Assembly: GCF_040081925.1 (NCBI RefSeq)
Contig: NZ_JBEBMF010000005.1
Span: 62,001-126,000, forward strand
Direction of reading: 5' to 3'
DNA length: 64,000 bases
From: Mesorhizobium_K quangtriensis
Lineage (GTDB): Bacteria; Pseudomonadota; Alphaproteobacteria; Rhizobiales; Rhizobiaceae
The notes under the pieces were generated by a model that had not been told where the DNA came from, did no database searches, and saw nothing but the letters and a program-made list of their open reading frames with translations. The position numbers were made by a program, and so were the translations under genes. Of the stretch, positions 8,083-17,425 are shown in pieces. Every line of letters starts with the position of its first letter. Positions within the stretch are counted from its first letter, which is position 1.

Positions 8083-9928
8083 GCACGGCATCCTGCGTGG
8101 CGAGCGCAATTCGGAATGTATTCCAGAGTGCGCGGAACTCGGCGGGAATCGGATCGGTATCGTCACTGTCGCCGGTTTCCAGGCGGGCGATCAGCCGTCC
8201 GATGGCGCGAAGCTGGTCCCCGCCCCGGCAGAAGGCCCGAACCATCTCCTCGAGGATGGGCGCGTCGTCGCTTGCCGCGCGCCAGGCGCCCTGACCTGAC
8301 CCGTCCTGCGCCGCGAGGGCGGCAGCGAAGGGATCGCCCAATTCGGAGAGGAGCAGCCGGAGATAGCGGAAGAAGGCGTCCTTGCTGTCGATCACCCAGC
8401 GCAGGATGGCAGCGTGGCGCTCTGCGGGCAGCCCCTCCATCTTGAGCCCCGTGCTGAACAGGATCGAGACGTCGTCCGTCTCGTCCGTCAGGTGACAGGC
8501 GAGGAACCGGGTAAGGTCGACCAAGGGCATTGCGCCAAGGTCGGCGGGCTGTCCCTGCCGGAGCGGCTCCAGCACATCGCGCGCATGTCCTTCGCCTCGC
8601 GTGATCGGCCAAACTCGCAGCGCACCGAGCCCGGTAAGGGGCAGCGGTTCGGACGGGATCAGCCAGACCTGCCAGACCGGCGCGCCATTGGCAGCGTGCT
8701 CGCCGCGCTCACAACGAAGCGTGAGGCCGCTGCGGCAAATCTCTCGCCGGGCCAGGTCCAATCGCGCCTCGGCCGCGCGTTGCGCGGCGTCGGCGGTGTT
8801 CATCTCGTTGCGGACGAAAGGTCGCGTCAGCCGGCCGAACCCCTTCTCGCCGAGGATTTCCTCGACGCTACCGACCCGCGACCGCTTGCCGGTCAGGGTC
8901 GCGAAGATCTCAACATTGCCGCCGGTCAGCAGCGCCGGGCGCGTGGCATTTCCTGAGCCGACCGTGATCGCGGTGTCCCAGCCGCGCTCGGCGATGAACG
9001 CCTTGGCGTGGAGCCCTTGCAGGGCCGTTGCGTCGGCTTCCTCGCCATCTTCCGTGGCCGCCATTTCGTCGAGCACGGCCACGCGGCCAAAGCCATCGAG
9101 CGTGGCGCCGGGCACCTGGGCGAGTTCGTCGGATCGCCCGATGAAGATGGGCTTTTCGGCGCTGGCCAGGCCGGCGAGCATCGACAAGGTTTGATCGTCG
9201 CAGAAGGGCGACACGACGCCCAGCCGAACGCAGGGTTCCGGGCGCCATGGCTTTCCGCCGAGGCCGTTGACGGCGAAGGAGACGCTCTGGAACGGTTCGG
9301 GCAGGCTCCATTCCGCGCGCCGTATGTCTTCGGCCAGCTCACCGACAAGGGCCTTCGTTCCATCGGGAGCACCGACGGTTGCCAGGGCGGGGAGCTGACG
9401 AAGGAAGTCGGTGACCGGGCGGTTGATGGCTTTGGGCTGCTTGGAGATCACCCCGTCGAGGGTGGCGGCAATATCCCAGGAGCGGTCGCGTGTCAGGTTT
9501 CGGGAGAGGACGAGCAGGCGCAGGCGCGCCGGATCTTCGGGCCGCAACGGCGTGAAGCGCAGCGCCCACATCTTGGGGTGGAAGGCGCCGCCGTGAGGGG
9601 CGGCGACCTCGACCACGATGCGTTCGAGCAGCGAGCAAAGGCGGGAATGGGGACGGACGCTCGCCTGGATATGGCCGGCGTCGGTGAAGACGACGAGGCG
9701 GCCGGCGATGCGCTCGGCGCCTTCCAAGAGTGCCAGGGGGTGAGAAAGGATGTCGTCGCGATTCTCGGCGGCGAACAGCGCCAGACTGACCGGCACGGCG
9801 AGCGCGGTCTCGAAGTCGAGCGAGAAGGTCGTGGCGACTGCCGCGTCGAAGACGTAGCCCGCCGGCGGCTGGAGATTGGCGCCGTAGAGGGTTCGCTGTT
9901 CGGGATCAAGACTGCGCCTATTCAGCAT
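8072..9928 (-). CDS. Phospholipase-D-family nuclease-like protein
   Basis: 618-aa protein with two HKD-type half-sites. The first is FHPKMW (His117, Lys119) followed by LVLSRNLTRD (Asn144). The second is LHAKAFIAERGWD (His307, Lys309) followed by TVGSGNATRPAL (Ser325, Asn327). Two H-x-K sites in one chain fit a self-contained active site, as in PLD nucleases of bacterial defence loci (DrmC, for example, is PLD-type but much smaller). The C-terminal half (about 380-618) has no domain I can name. The gene overlaps DUF6361 upstream by 11 bp and the SNF2 helicase downstream by 11 bp. Predicted to cut DNA or RNA together with the helicase; the substrate is unknown. Confidence 0.85.
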   Translation of the reverse strand: MLNRRSLDPEQRTLYGANLQPPAGYVFDAAVATTFSLDFETALAVPVSLALFAAENRDDILSHPLALLEGAERIAGRLVVFTDAGHIQASVRPHSRLCSLLERIVVEVAAPHGGAFHPKMWALRFTPLRPEDPARLRLLVLSRNLTRDRSWDIAATLDGVISKQPKAINRPVTDFLRQLPALATVGAPDGTKALVGELAEDIRRAEWSLPEPFQSVSFAVNGLGGKPWRPEPCVRLGVVSPFCDDQTLSMLAGLASAEKPIFIGRSDELAQVPGATLDGFGRVAVLDEMAATEDGEEADATALQGLHAKAFIAERGWDTAITVGSGNATRPALLTGGNVEIFATLTGKRSRVGSVEEILGEKGFGRLTRPFVRNEMNTADAAQRAAEARLDLARREICRSGLTLRCERGEHAANGAPVWQVWLIPSEPLPLTGLGALRVWPITRGEGHARDVLEPLRQGQPADLGAMPLVDLTRFLACHLTDETDDVSILFSTGLKMEGLPAERHAAILRWVIDSKDAFFRYLRLLLSELGDPFAAALAAQDGSGQGAWRAASDDAPILEEMVRAFCRGGDQLRAIGRLIARLETGDSDDTDPIPAEFRALWNTFRIALATQDAVHAE

Positions 9929-11096
9929 GTGCGAGATCCCGCAGGTGCGATTTGGCTTGCGCCCAGCGGAAGGTGAGGCGGTCGGCGCCGGATGCGCCGG
10001 TCCAGCGGTCGCGCACGGCGTGATTGGCGTAGCGGGACTGGCTGGTTTTCAGCCGGCGTTCACGCTCTTCGACAAGCTGCCGCGCCGCAGACGACGCGAT
10101 CACCTGCTCCGTCCCGGCCAGAACCAGCTCGCGCCACTCGGTTACAAAGCGCTTGGCGGCTGGCCGGACAGCGTGCGCGGGGTGCTCGACGACGTTCCAG
10201 AAATCATCGAGCGACCATGTGCGGACGGCGCTGGGATCGAGTTCGTCGCTCCAGGCCGCAAGCCGCTCGCGATAGTCGTCGATCCAGTCGTCGCGCTGGC
10301 GCAGCTCGCTGAGCGCGAGATTGTAAAGCAGCGCGGCGCCGTGCACCACATGTGAGAAGATTTCCCCATGCTGGACGAGGCGGCGCGCTGCGGATGGAAA
10401 CGCCGACAGATGGGGGTGCGTCCAGATATAGTCGCAGTCCGCGTCGATGCCTTCGCGCGCCAGCATCGTGAGCAGTGCAGTGGGCTGGCTGGCGATCAGG
10501 CGGTCGATGAGGAATTGCGCCTCGTCGGTGGTCAGGCGGAAGACGGCGTGCTCAAGTAGGTCGCCGGGCATCCGGGGCAAGGCCGGATTCCAGACGGTGG
10601 GCGTTTGGGCGCCGGCCAGAGCGTCTTCGCCGCTGGATGCGCCGCGTGACCGGCCACGGCCCCGCAAGGCGATGAACAGACTGTCGAGCGAGCCCGGAAA
10701 GACCCGGATGCCCCACGCGCCCAGGCCAGCCCAATAGACGGAACTCGGCAACCGCTGGAGCCGTGGTCCTGCATCCCGGCCGATGATGCCGTTGGACTCA
10801 CCGCCGGCTTTCAGGGCGTCGGCAAGCCGGATTTCGGTGTCGCGCGCCTCGGTGCGGAGCTGTGCTTCAGGGACTTCACGCTTTTCCAGCGCCCGATAGA
10901 GCCAGGGAATGAACAGCATGTATCGCAGGCGCGTCTGGATCGTGCTCGTGCCCGGAAAGAGGTGATCGGCGATAGAATCCCGGATCGCCCCCAGCCCCAG
11001 CTCGTCGCGGGTCTCGCGCTCCTGAAAGAGCGCCATGATGCGCTGCGCGCGCTGCCGCTCGGCTTCATCGAAATCGATCCAGGCAAGAGACGACAT
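9918..11096 (-). CDS. DUF6361 family protein
   Basis: 392-aa protein starting MSSLAWIDFDEAERQRAQRI. The N-terminal block with DELGLGAIRDSIADHLFPGT and RLRYMLFIPWLYRALE is the signature of DUF6361, a family of unknown biochemical function found beside helicase and PLD genes. No catalytic motif, membrane segment or signal peptide is visible. It starts 4 bp after the UvrD-like gene and overlaps the PLD gene by 11 bp, so it is an integral operon member. A structural or adaptor role is possible but is only inferred. Confidence 0.85.
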   Translation of the reverse strand: MSSLAWIDFDEAERQRAQRIMALFQERETRDELGLGAIRDSIADHLFPGTSTIQTRLRYMLFIPWLYRALEKREVPEAQLRTEARDTEIRLADALKAGGESNGIIGRDAGPRLQRLPSSVYWAGLGAWGIRVFPGSLDSLFIALRGRGRSRGASSGEDALAGAQTPTVWNPALPRMPGDLLEHAVFRLTTDEAQFLIDRLIASQPTALLTMLAREGIDADCDYIWTHPHLSAFPSAARRLVQHGEIFSHVVHGAALLYNLALSELRQRDDWIDDYRERLAAWSDELDPSAVRTWSLDDFWNVVEHPAHAVRPAAKRFVTEWRELVLAGTEQVIASSAARQLVEERERRLKTSQSRYANHAVRDRWTGASGADRLTFRWAQAKSHLRDLAHAE

Positions 11097-11100
11097 GGGC

Positions 11101-14100
11101 TCAGGCCGCCTCGCTCTCGGTCGGTTTCGTCGGCAGGACGGGAATGACGGCGCCGGAGGTCATCAGCACGATCAGGCCGCGCTCGGCGCCAGTCATGTCG
11201 AGATAGGCCCGCACCTGCGCGCGATAATGATCGAGCGTTCCCGGCGCCGGCGTCACATCGCTTTTCCAGTCCACGACGACGGCGGGGCGGCCCTCGGCCG
11301 TCAGGGTCAGTGCATCGGCGATCCCGGCCGTTGCGGTTTCCGCGCCGTCGGCCGCCTGTGCGGAATAGACGGGAAATTCGGCGAGAAGCCCCGGCCGCAG
11401 GGCCGCGATGTCAGGCAGAGCCAGGGTCCGGGCCACACAGGCCGCCAATTCCTGCGCCGACAGCCCCGTCGCCGGGTCGGCGACCGGAGACTGGCCGAGG
11501 GCGCGGATGAGGTGGCCAGCCCGTTCGGTCAGGGCAGCTTCCTCCTCTTGGGTTTCGCCGGTCAGCACTTCTTCCATGAGCTTGTGGAGGATCAGCCCGC
11601 GCTCGCGGCCGCCCTGCACGAGGACGGCTGCTTCCAGCTCGGGGGGCTGATCGTCGGCCGATCCCGTCCAGAGCGCGGCTTCCTCTTCCCGCAGCACGGT
11701 CCCGGCGGCGTTTTCGTCACGGCTGGGCGCGAACCAGGTCAACCGCGTCTGCGCGGCCGCGATGGCTTCGGCTTCGGCTGCGAAGCTCGCGCGCGTCTGG
11801 GTGTTGCCCGCGCCCGCGTCTGCGGCCGCGAGACCGGCAGGCAGGTGAGAGATGTCCAGGCCGGGCAGGTCGGCGAGCGACAGATCGACGAGACCGATCC
11901 AGGCCGATTTCGATGGCGTGGCGTCGAGCCGGGGCAAGACGAGGAGTTCGCGGGCGCGGGTGGCCGCGACATACCAGAGCCGGATGCGTTCGCGGTCCAG
12001 CTCGTCCTTTTCCGCCTGGCGCGCGGTTTCGTAGCCCTCGGGCACGACGCCCAGGACCGGGCAATAGAAGGTCTCGGTCTGGCGGTCGATCACGGCGCTG
12101 TCAGGCGCCATGACGCCGGTCATGGTGTTGACCGGAATGACGATCGGCCATTCCAGCCCCTTGGCCGCGTGCATGGTGAAGAGCGCGACCGCTTCCTCCT
12201 GGGCGTCGGGCCGTCCCTCGACGGCGCGGGCCTCGTCGGACCACGCCGCTGTCATCGCCTCGGCGAAGGCGCGCAGGCCGCGCACGGCGTAGCCGGTCGA
12301 CAGGCTGAGATAGAGATCGACATTGGCGAGCGCGCGCTCGGCTTGGCCGCGATGGCGCTCAAGGAGGAGCGGACGCACGCGCATCACGTCCACGGCCTGC
12401 GACAGCAGCTCGTGCGGGGTCGTGCTGTTGCCGCGCCGGGAAAGCGATTGCAGCCGCTCGATGACCTCGCGCGCGAGCGGGTGCCCGATGACGGTGGGGT
12501 CGACGCTGAGGTCCAGACGTGGAATCCCGTCGGGCTTCTCCTCCGAGCGCGGAAGCCCCCACACGATGTCCAGCAGCTCTTCCTCGGTGAGGCCGACCAG
12601 AGGCCCGCGAAGCAGCGCGCCGAGCGCCAGCGTGTCGCGGCGATCGGCGAGGACGCGGGTCAGCGCGATCAGGTCCTGGACCTCCTGGCGGCGGAACAGC
12701 CCCTTTCCGGCTTGGGTCGCTACGGGGATGCCGCGGCGCTCCAGGGCTTCCTCATAGCGCCACAGCTCCGCGCCGGTTGGCGCCAGCAAGGCGATGTCGC
12801 CCGGCTGACAAGGGCGCTCCGCGCCGCTGCGACGGTCGATGATGGGGTGGCTTTCGATCAGCCGGGCGCACAGATCGGCGATGGCGTCGGCCTCGGCGTC
12901 ACGCTGCTGCTCGGCGCTGGCCTTGCCGTTTTCGTCGGCCACGGCGATGTCGAGGGCCGCCACGCACAGGCCGCCGCGATCGTCATGGAACGGGTCGAGC
13001 GCGGTGAAGCCGGGCTGCCCGCCGGCCGAGAGCGCGACCTCGAAGCGCTCGTTGACGAAGGTGAGGATCGAGGCGCAGGAGCGGAAATTAGTGGAGATCG
13101 ACAGGAGGCTACCGGGGTCCTGGTCGCGGAAGGCGTCGCGCGCCTGCACATAGGCGCCGACATCGGCGCCCCGGAAGCGATAGATCGCCTGTTTGGGGTC
13201 GCCGACCAGGAAGAGCGCGCCCGGCCGGATGCGGAACCCGGTCCAGCCGTCCGCGCCATCGACCGGCTCGCCGCAAAGGCGCCAGAAGATCTCGGTTTGC
13301 AGGGGATCGGTGTCCTGAAACTCGTCGACGAGGACGTGGGCGAAACGCTGCCCGAGCGCCCGTCGAACGTCGTCATGGTCGCGCAGCAGGTCGCGCGCGG
13401 CGAAAATCAGATCGTCGAAATCGAGCTGGGCGCTGGCGCGCTTGTGGTCGCGATAGCGTTGCAGGATCGGACGCGCTTCGTCGATCAGCGCGGCCAGGGC
13501 ATGGCCGGCGACGGCCTGCGCCAACGCGACCCAAGCGTCGCAACAGGCGGTGTAGTGGGTCTCGGCGGCGTCGTTCAGCCGGTCGCCATCGGCCTTGGAG
13601 AGACCGTCCTGTTTGGCCGTGGCGGCCCATTTGCCCTTCTTGCGGTAGGAGGCGAACGCGCCGGCCTTGGTGCAAAGATCCGGGTGGGGCCGCGCGGTCA
13701 GGAGCCGAACGAGGCCCGCGGACGTCGCGGGATCGGGACCGTTCGCCACGGCGGTCGCCATTTCGGCCAGCCGCTCGACGATCATCACCGTTTCCGGCTC
13801 GGCCGCCGCCGTGCCATCCATGAAGTTCGCGAAATCCGCCGTGGCCTGCCGGAACGCCGTGAGGTGGCCGCCAAGTGGAGAGACGAGCGGGGCCGTGAGC
13901 GTGGGGCGACGGCGCATATTCTCGGCGATCTTGTGGATGAGCGCCACGGTCTCGCCGGGGCTGTGCAGCACGAGCTCGGCCAGGATACCGCCCTGGCCGC
14001 CGGAGAGGCGCTCGCGCAGCCAGCCGTCGACGATTTCGAGGAAGGTGAGATCGGCCTGGTTGCTGTCCATGACGCCGGCGCCGGGATCTATGTCGGCCTC

Positions 14101-14502
14101 CGCCGGATAGGGCTTGATCAGGCGCTGGCAGAAGCCGTGGATGGTCGAGCAGGTGATTTCGTCGATCGCGGCGCTGGCGGCGGCGAGATTGTCGCGATGG
14201 GTCTGTGACAGCCCATCGGGCAGCGCCACGCGCAGCTCGGTCGCGATCGTGCCGGCCGAGAGATCGGCAACGAACTCGCGGACGCGCGACAGCAGCTCGC
14301 TCGCGGCGAGTTCAGTGAAGGTGACGGCGGCGATGGAGCGCGGCGCGACGCCTTCGGCCAGCATGGCGGCGATGCGGCCAGCCATGACGGCGGTCTTACC
14401 TGAACCCGCGCCAGCCTCGACCAGGATCGAGCGATCATGGAGGCTGATCGCATCGCGGCGCGCGCCGTCGTCCTTCAGCACCTTGGACACGCTGCTCATC
14501 AT
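11101..14502 (-). CDS. UvrD/AddA-like helicase with C-terminal PD-(D/E)XK nuclease
   Basis: 1133-aa superfamily 1A helicase. Motif I is EAGAGSGKTAVMAGRIA (GAGSGKT residues 31-37), then AVTFTELAASELLSRVR (Ia), VLVDEFQDTDPLQ (II), GDPKQAIYRFRGADV (III) and FTMHAAKGLEWPIVIPV (V). The C-terminal segment ends with AVVVDWKSD and a downstream tyrosine-rich helix, the AddA/RecB-family nuclease signature. Together with the upstream nuclease gene this gives an AddAB-like pair, but both are well under the size I expect of housekeeping AddAB, so it looks like a dedicated paralogue. The ATG overlaps the stop of the upstream gene as ATGA. Predicted to unwind and degrade DNA ends. Confidence 0.9.
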   Translation of the reverse strand: MMSSVSKVLKDDGARRDAISLHDRSILVEAGAGSGKTAVMAGRIAAMLAEGVAPRSIAAVTFTELAASELLSRVREFVADLSAGTIATELRVALPDGLSQTHRDNLAAASAAIDEITCSTIHGFCQRLIKPYPAEADIDPGAGVMDSNQADLTFLEIVDGWLRERLSGGQGGILAELVLHSPGETVALIHKIAENMRRRPTLTAPLVSPLGGHLTAFRQATADFANFMDGTAAAEPETVMIVERLAEMATAVANGPDPATSAGLVRLLTARPHPDLCTKAGAFASYRKKGKWAATAKQDGLSKADGDRLNDAAETHYTACCDAWVALAQAVAGHALAALIDEARPILQRYRDHKRASAQLDFDDLIFAARDLLRDHDDVRRALGQRFAHVLVDEFQDTDPLQTEIFWRLCGEPVDGADGWTGFRIRPGALFLVGDPKQAIYRFRGADVGAYVQARDAFRDQDPGSLLSISTNFRSCASILTFVNERFEVALSAGGQPGFTALDPFHDDRGGLCVAALDIAVADENGKASAEQQRDAEADAIADLCARLIESHPIIDRRSGAERPCQPGDIALLAPTGAELWRYEEALERRGIPVATQAGKGLFRRQEVQDLIALTRVLADRRDTLALGALLRGPLVGLTEEELLDIVWGLPRSEEKPDGIPRLDLSVDPTVIGHPLAREVIERLQSLSRRGNSTTPHELLSQAVDVMRVRPLLLERHRGQAERALANVDLYLSLSTGYAVRGLRAFAEAMTAAWSDEARAVEGRPDAQEEAVALFTMHAAKGLEWPIVIPVNTMTGVMAPDSAVIDRQTETFYCPVLGVVPEGYETARQAEKDELDRERIRLWYVAATRARELLVLPRLDATPSKSAWIGLVDLSLADLPGLDISHLPAGLAAADAGAGNTQTRASFAAEAEAIAAAQTRLTWFAPSRDENAAGTVLREEEAALWTGSADDQPPELEAAVLVQGGRERGLILHKLMEEVLTGETQEEEAALTERAGHLIRALGQSPVADPATGLSAQELAACVARTLALPDIAALRPGLLAEFPVYSAQAADGAETATAGIADALTLTAEGRPAVVVDWKSDVTPAPGTLDHYRAQVRAYLDMTGAERGLIVLMTSGAVIPVLPTKPTESEAA

Positions 14503-17153
14503 TCCGCCTCCCAGACCTGAGCGACTTCGCCAAGCCGTTCAGTGGCGGCCGGCATTTTGCGTTTGCAATAGGTGGCGCTGGCGTTGGCCGGCAAGGCGAA
14601 GGCGAGGTCGTCATAGTCGCCGCCGGTATCCGGGCCAGGCAGGGCCGCGCCTCCGGCAAGACTCGACCGTGCCGCGCGCAGATAGCCCGTGATCTCCGCC
14701 AGCACGGCCTCGGGATCGTCGAGCTGGAGATCGACGGGCTCGCGCGGATAGAGCAGCGAGGCGCTGATGGCGACATCGTCGCCGAGGAGCGCCTTCACCG
14801 CGAAGGCATAGAGACAGCGCTGAAGCTCTCGCCCGCCATTGAGGCGGATGTCGCCGCGCGGCGGCCGTCCGGTCTTATAGTCCCGCACGAGGGCGCGCTT
14901 GCCGTCGCCCGAGATGTCGAGCCGGTCGATATAGCCGGCGATGTTGAAGCCCGTGTCGGGAATCGCGACCGGCGCGCTCGCATCCCAGGGCGTTTCCGCG
15001 TCGGATTTCGGCTCCAAGCCGCCGAAGGGCACCTCTCCATAGGAGCGTGCGCCCGGCAGGACATCATCACCATAGGACAAGGCGCGGCCCGCCATTACGC
15101 GGGCGTCATCGAGCGTGCGGCTCCAGATGACGGCCGGCGGAACCGGACGCTCGCTTTCCCAATCGGCGGCGACGGCTTGCGCGGCCCGCGCCACCGCTGC
15201 TTCGATGGTCTCGGCGTCGGCGGAGGCAAGACCGTCTCCGGTTTCGAGGTCGCGCAAGGCGCGGTCGAGAACCAAGTGAACGAGATCGCCGATACCGAGC
15301 GCGTCGAGCACGAGCGGTTCGGCGCTGCTCTGCGGTTCACGCCATCCGAACGCATAGACCCACACGAAACTCAGCGGATTGCGCAACAGGCGGCGCAGCG
15401 AGCTGGCCGACTGGGTGCGGCCGAGGATGGCGAGAACGAGCGGATGATCCGCCCGCACGACCCCGTCATGGGGAGTGATCTCGGCCTGCCGCCAGGCGCG
15501 CCAGCAGCCGTGCGCGCCGACCGCTTGCGGATCGGCGGCGAACTCTTGGGGCCGGGCCATGAGGCGGTCTGTTTCGCTGAAGGCGTGCGCCGGCGTCCCG
15601 TTGCGGCGCAGATAGGTTTCGTCGCCACGCCCGGCGAGCAGAGGGCTGCGACCCAGGAGACGCCCGTCGCTGTCGCGCCGGGCGCGCGACAGAACGACGG
15701 TGTCGGCCGTCGTGGCGAGGATCGTCTCGAAGTCGCGGCGGTCGGCGAGGTTGACCGGCAGCGGGTCGAGCACCGGGGTCGGGATGATATGGTCCGGGAT
15801 CAGCCGGTCCTCGGCGATCCCGCGCGGCCAGCGCGAGGAATTAAGCCCGAGGAGCCGCACGAAGCGGCGGGGCGATGCCGCGAGTGCGCTGGCCGGCATC
15901 CAGGCGACGCAGACGCACGCTTCCAGTCCGTCGTCCTGCTTCAGGGTTTCCAGCGTCGCGTCGATCGAGGCGGCAGGGCCGGCGAGCAGCGCCTTGCGCC
16001 AGATCGCGAGCGCGCGGCCCTTGAGGAAGGCTTCTCCGATCTCGCTGGCTGCCTCCGATCCTTTCACAAGGGTCTCGACCGCCGTGCGCAGCGTCGCAAT
16101 GTGATCGGCGCCGTCGGGCCAGTCTTCCGGCGTCAGCCGGGCCAGCAGGCGGTTCCAGGCGCCCGGAGTCGAGAGCGGCGCATCGGTCGGCAGCACCCGC
16201 AGCCAGCCTTCGGGCAGGGTCTCGAAAGGCCCGCTGTCCCGGCAGAGTGCCGCGAGGCGGCGCAGCCGCGACTGCGACAGACCGCGAACCACAATGTCGG
16301 CCAGCGCCGCAGCCGCCTGGCCCTCGCGGGTGGCGACGGTGCGGATGCCATGGACGAAGTGAAGGTCGATGTTGGCGTCGGCGCGCAGGGCCAGGAAATG
16401 ATCGTCATAGTCGGCGGGCGAGGCGGTCGCGATGGCGATCTCCGAAGCCGGGACGCCCGAGGCGAGCAGGCTGCGCGCCCAGCGCATCGCCTCAATGGCC
16501 TCGTGATAGGCCGTCGCCGCGCTGGCGGCGCTGATTACCGGCGCATGCGCCGGTGCGCCCGCGACCGTGACGCCGGTGCCGTCCAGCCATGCGGGAACGC
16601 TCCTGGGGCCGGCCGTCCATCGCACGGGTATATGGGCGGTGAGCGCCTGGAGCAGCGGCCGCCAACAGGGCGAGAGTTCGGTAAGGCCGACAATCTCCAA
16701 CGGGCCGAGGACCCCCGGGGCATGACCGATACGGGCGGTTGCGGCGGTGACGATGTCGAGAGGCCGCATCATGCCGGGCGGAAGCTGGTCGAGGACGGCC
16801 GCTTCCAGGCGCGCGATAGCGGCGAGACGCGGATGATCGGCCGCGCGTGCGGCAAGATCGATGCCCGCGCGCCAGGCTTTGTGGAGCGTGTCGGCTGCCG
16901 CGTCGATCATGCCGGGAAGAGCCTTGATGCTCTCCAGCTCCCCCATCGGCGTGGCAGGCAAGGCCGCCTGGATGGCCGCGCGCAGGCTCTCATCGTCGAT
17001 CGGACGAGCAAATCCGCCGGCAAGTCGGACGGCCGCCTGCTCGAACGACATGATCTGGAGGCCGTGACGACCGCCACGACCCGCCGCGAGGCGGCTCTCC
17101 CGCATGGCGAGGCGACCGTGAACAACCAAGGTGGATCGGCTCGCTACGGACAT
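14499..17153 (-). CDS. AddB-like PD-(D/E)XK nuclease, first gene of the leftward operon
   Basis: 884-aa protein resembling the inactive-helicase and nuclease subunit AddB. The N-terminus (STLVVHGRLAMRESRLAAGR) sits where a P-loop would be but lacks a good Walker A. Near the C-terminus come DISGDGKRALVRDYKTGRPP and GGRELQRCLYAFAVKALLGD, the PD-(D/E)XK arrangement with Asp and Lys in DYKTG and the QxxxY-like helix. The ATG has GGAGAGGGG upstream. This is the promoter-proximal gene, starting 272 bp from the divergent regulator gene. It overlaps the UvrD-like gene by 4 bp, implying a complex between the products. Confidence 0.85.
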   Translation of the reverse strand: MSVASRSTLVVHGRLAMRESRLAAGRGGRHGLQIMSFEQAAVRLAGGFARPIDDESLRAAIQAALPATPMGELESIKALPGMIDAAADTLHKAWRAGIDLAARAADHPRLAAIARLEAAVLDQLPPGMMRPLDIVTAATARIGHAPGVLGPLEIVGLTELSPCWRPLLQALTAHIPVRWTAGPRSVPAWLDGTGVTVAGAPAHAPVISAASAATAYHEAIEAMRWARSLLASGVPASEIAIATASPADYDDHFLALRADANIDLHFVHGIRTVATREGQAAAALADIVVRGLSQSRLRRLAALCRDSGPFETLPEGWLRVLPTDAPLSTPGAWNRLLARLTPEDWPDGADHIATLRTAVETLVKGSEAASEIGEAFLKGRALAIWRKALLAGPAASIDATLETLKQDDGLEACVCVAWMPASALAASPRRFVRLLGLNSSRWPRGIAEDRLIPDHIIPTPVLDPLPVNLADRRDFETILATTADTVVLSRARRDSDGRLLGRSPLLAGRGDETYLRRNGTPAHAFSETDRLMARPQEFAADPQAVGAHGCWRAWRQAEITPHDGVVRADHPLVLAILGRTQSASSLRRLLRNPLSFVWVYAFGWREPQSSAEPLVLDALGIGDLVHLVLDRALRDLETGDGLASADAETIEAAVARAAQAVAADWESERPVPPAVIWSRTLDDARVMAGRALSYGDDVLPGARSYGEVPFGGLEPKSDAETPWDASAPVAIPDTGFNIAGYIDRLDISGDGKRALVRDYKTGRPPRGDIRLNGGRELQRCLYAFAVKALLGDDVAISASLLYPREPVDLQLDDPEAVLAEITGYLRAARSSLAGGAALPGPDTGGDYDDLAFALPANASATYCKRKMPAATERLGEVAQVWEAE

Positions 17154-17183
17154 AACCCCTCTCCTAATAGGTAGTACCTGTTT

Positions 17184-17210
17184 TGCGGTCGCGGTCTCAG
17201 CGCGACCGCA
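17184..17210. promoter_or_regulatory. Perfect 10-bp inverted repeat in the leader of the leftward operon
   Basis: TGCGGTCGCG, a 7-nt loop, then CGCGACCGCA. On the minus strand it lies just downstream of a possible -10 element, GATAAT (complement of 17211-17216). It would therefore overlap the start point or form a hairpin at the 5' end of the transcript. No T-run follows, so it is not a normal terminator. A smaller palindrome, AGGTA-G-TACCT, sits at 17169-17179 beside the ribosome site. Either could be an operator for the WYL regulator. Confidence 0.5.
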
Positions 17211-17330
17211 ATTATCGCAACCTTGCTTCTCTTGGGATTACGTAGCTGTCCTGGCGACAGCACCTGCCGCCGACGCGGTCCGCGAGTCGCCCACCTCCCC
17301 ATCTCACCCCCGAAATCGCGCTGATCACTG

Positions 17331-17391
17331 TTGACCAGAGCAGTAGATGGGAATAATAATTACACGCATCGTGTGGATATGTCCATATAGT
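17331..17391 (+). promoter_or_regulatory. Sigma70-type promoter and palindromes before the WYL regulator gene
   Basis: TTGACC at 17331-17336, a 17-nt spacer, then TAATAA at 17354-17359: a strong housekeeping-type promoter reading rightward. Immediately downstream are two perfect inverted repeats, ACACG-CAT-CGTGT (17362-17374) and ATATG-TC-CATAT (17377-17388). They sit at the expected transcription start, a position suited to repression. WYL regulators of the BrxR/CapW type bind inverted repeats at their own promoters, so autorepression is the simplest reading. Confidence 0.6.
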
Positions 17392-17425
17392 TTTGATGCC
17401 TATCCGTGCATGGAGGTGCAGAACA

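Noticed and set aside
11035..14208. 1057-codon plus-strand open frame
   Set aside because: Antisense to the UvrD/AddA-like helicase; low-complexity high-GC shadow with no motifs.
11101..17153. Housekeeping AddAB recombination complex
   Set aside because: Operon overlaps with DUF6361 and PLD genes and the small size of the AddB-like protein point to a dedicated paralogue.
15177..17174. 665-codon plus-strand open frame
   Set aside because: Antisense to the AddB-like nuclease gene, which has family motifs and operon overlaps.
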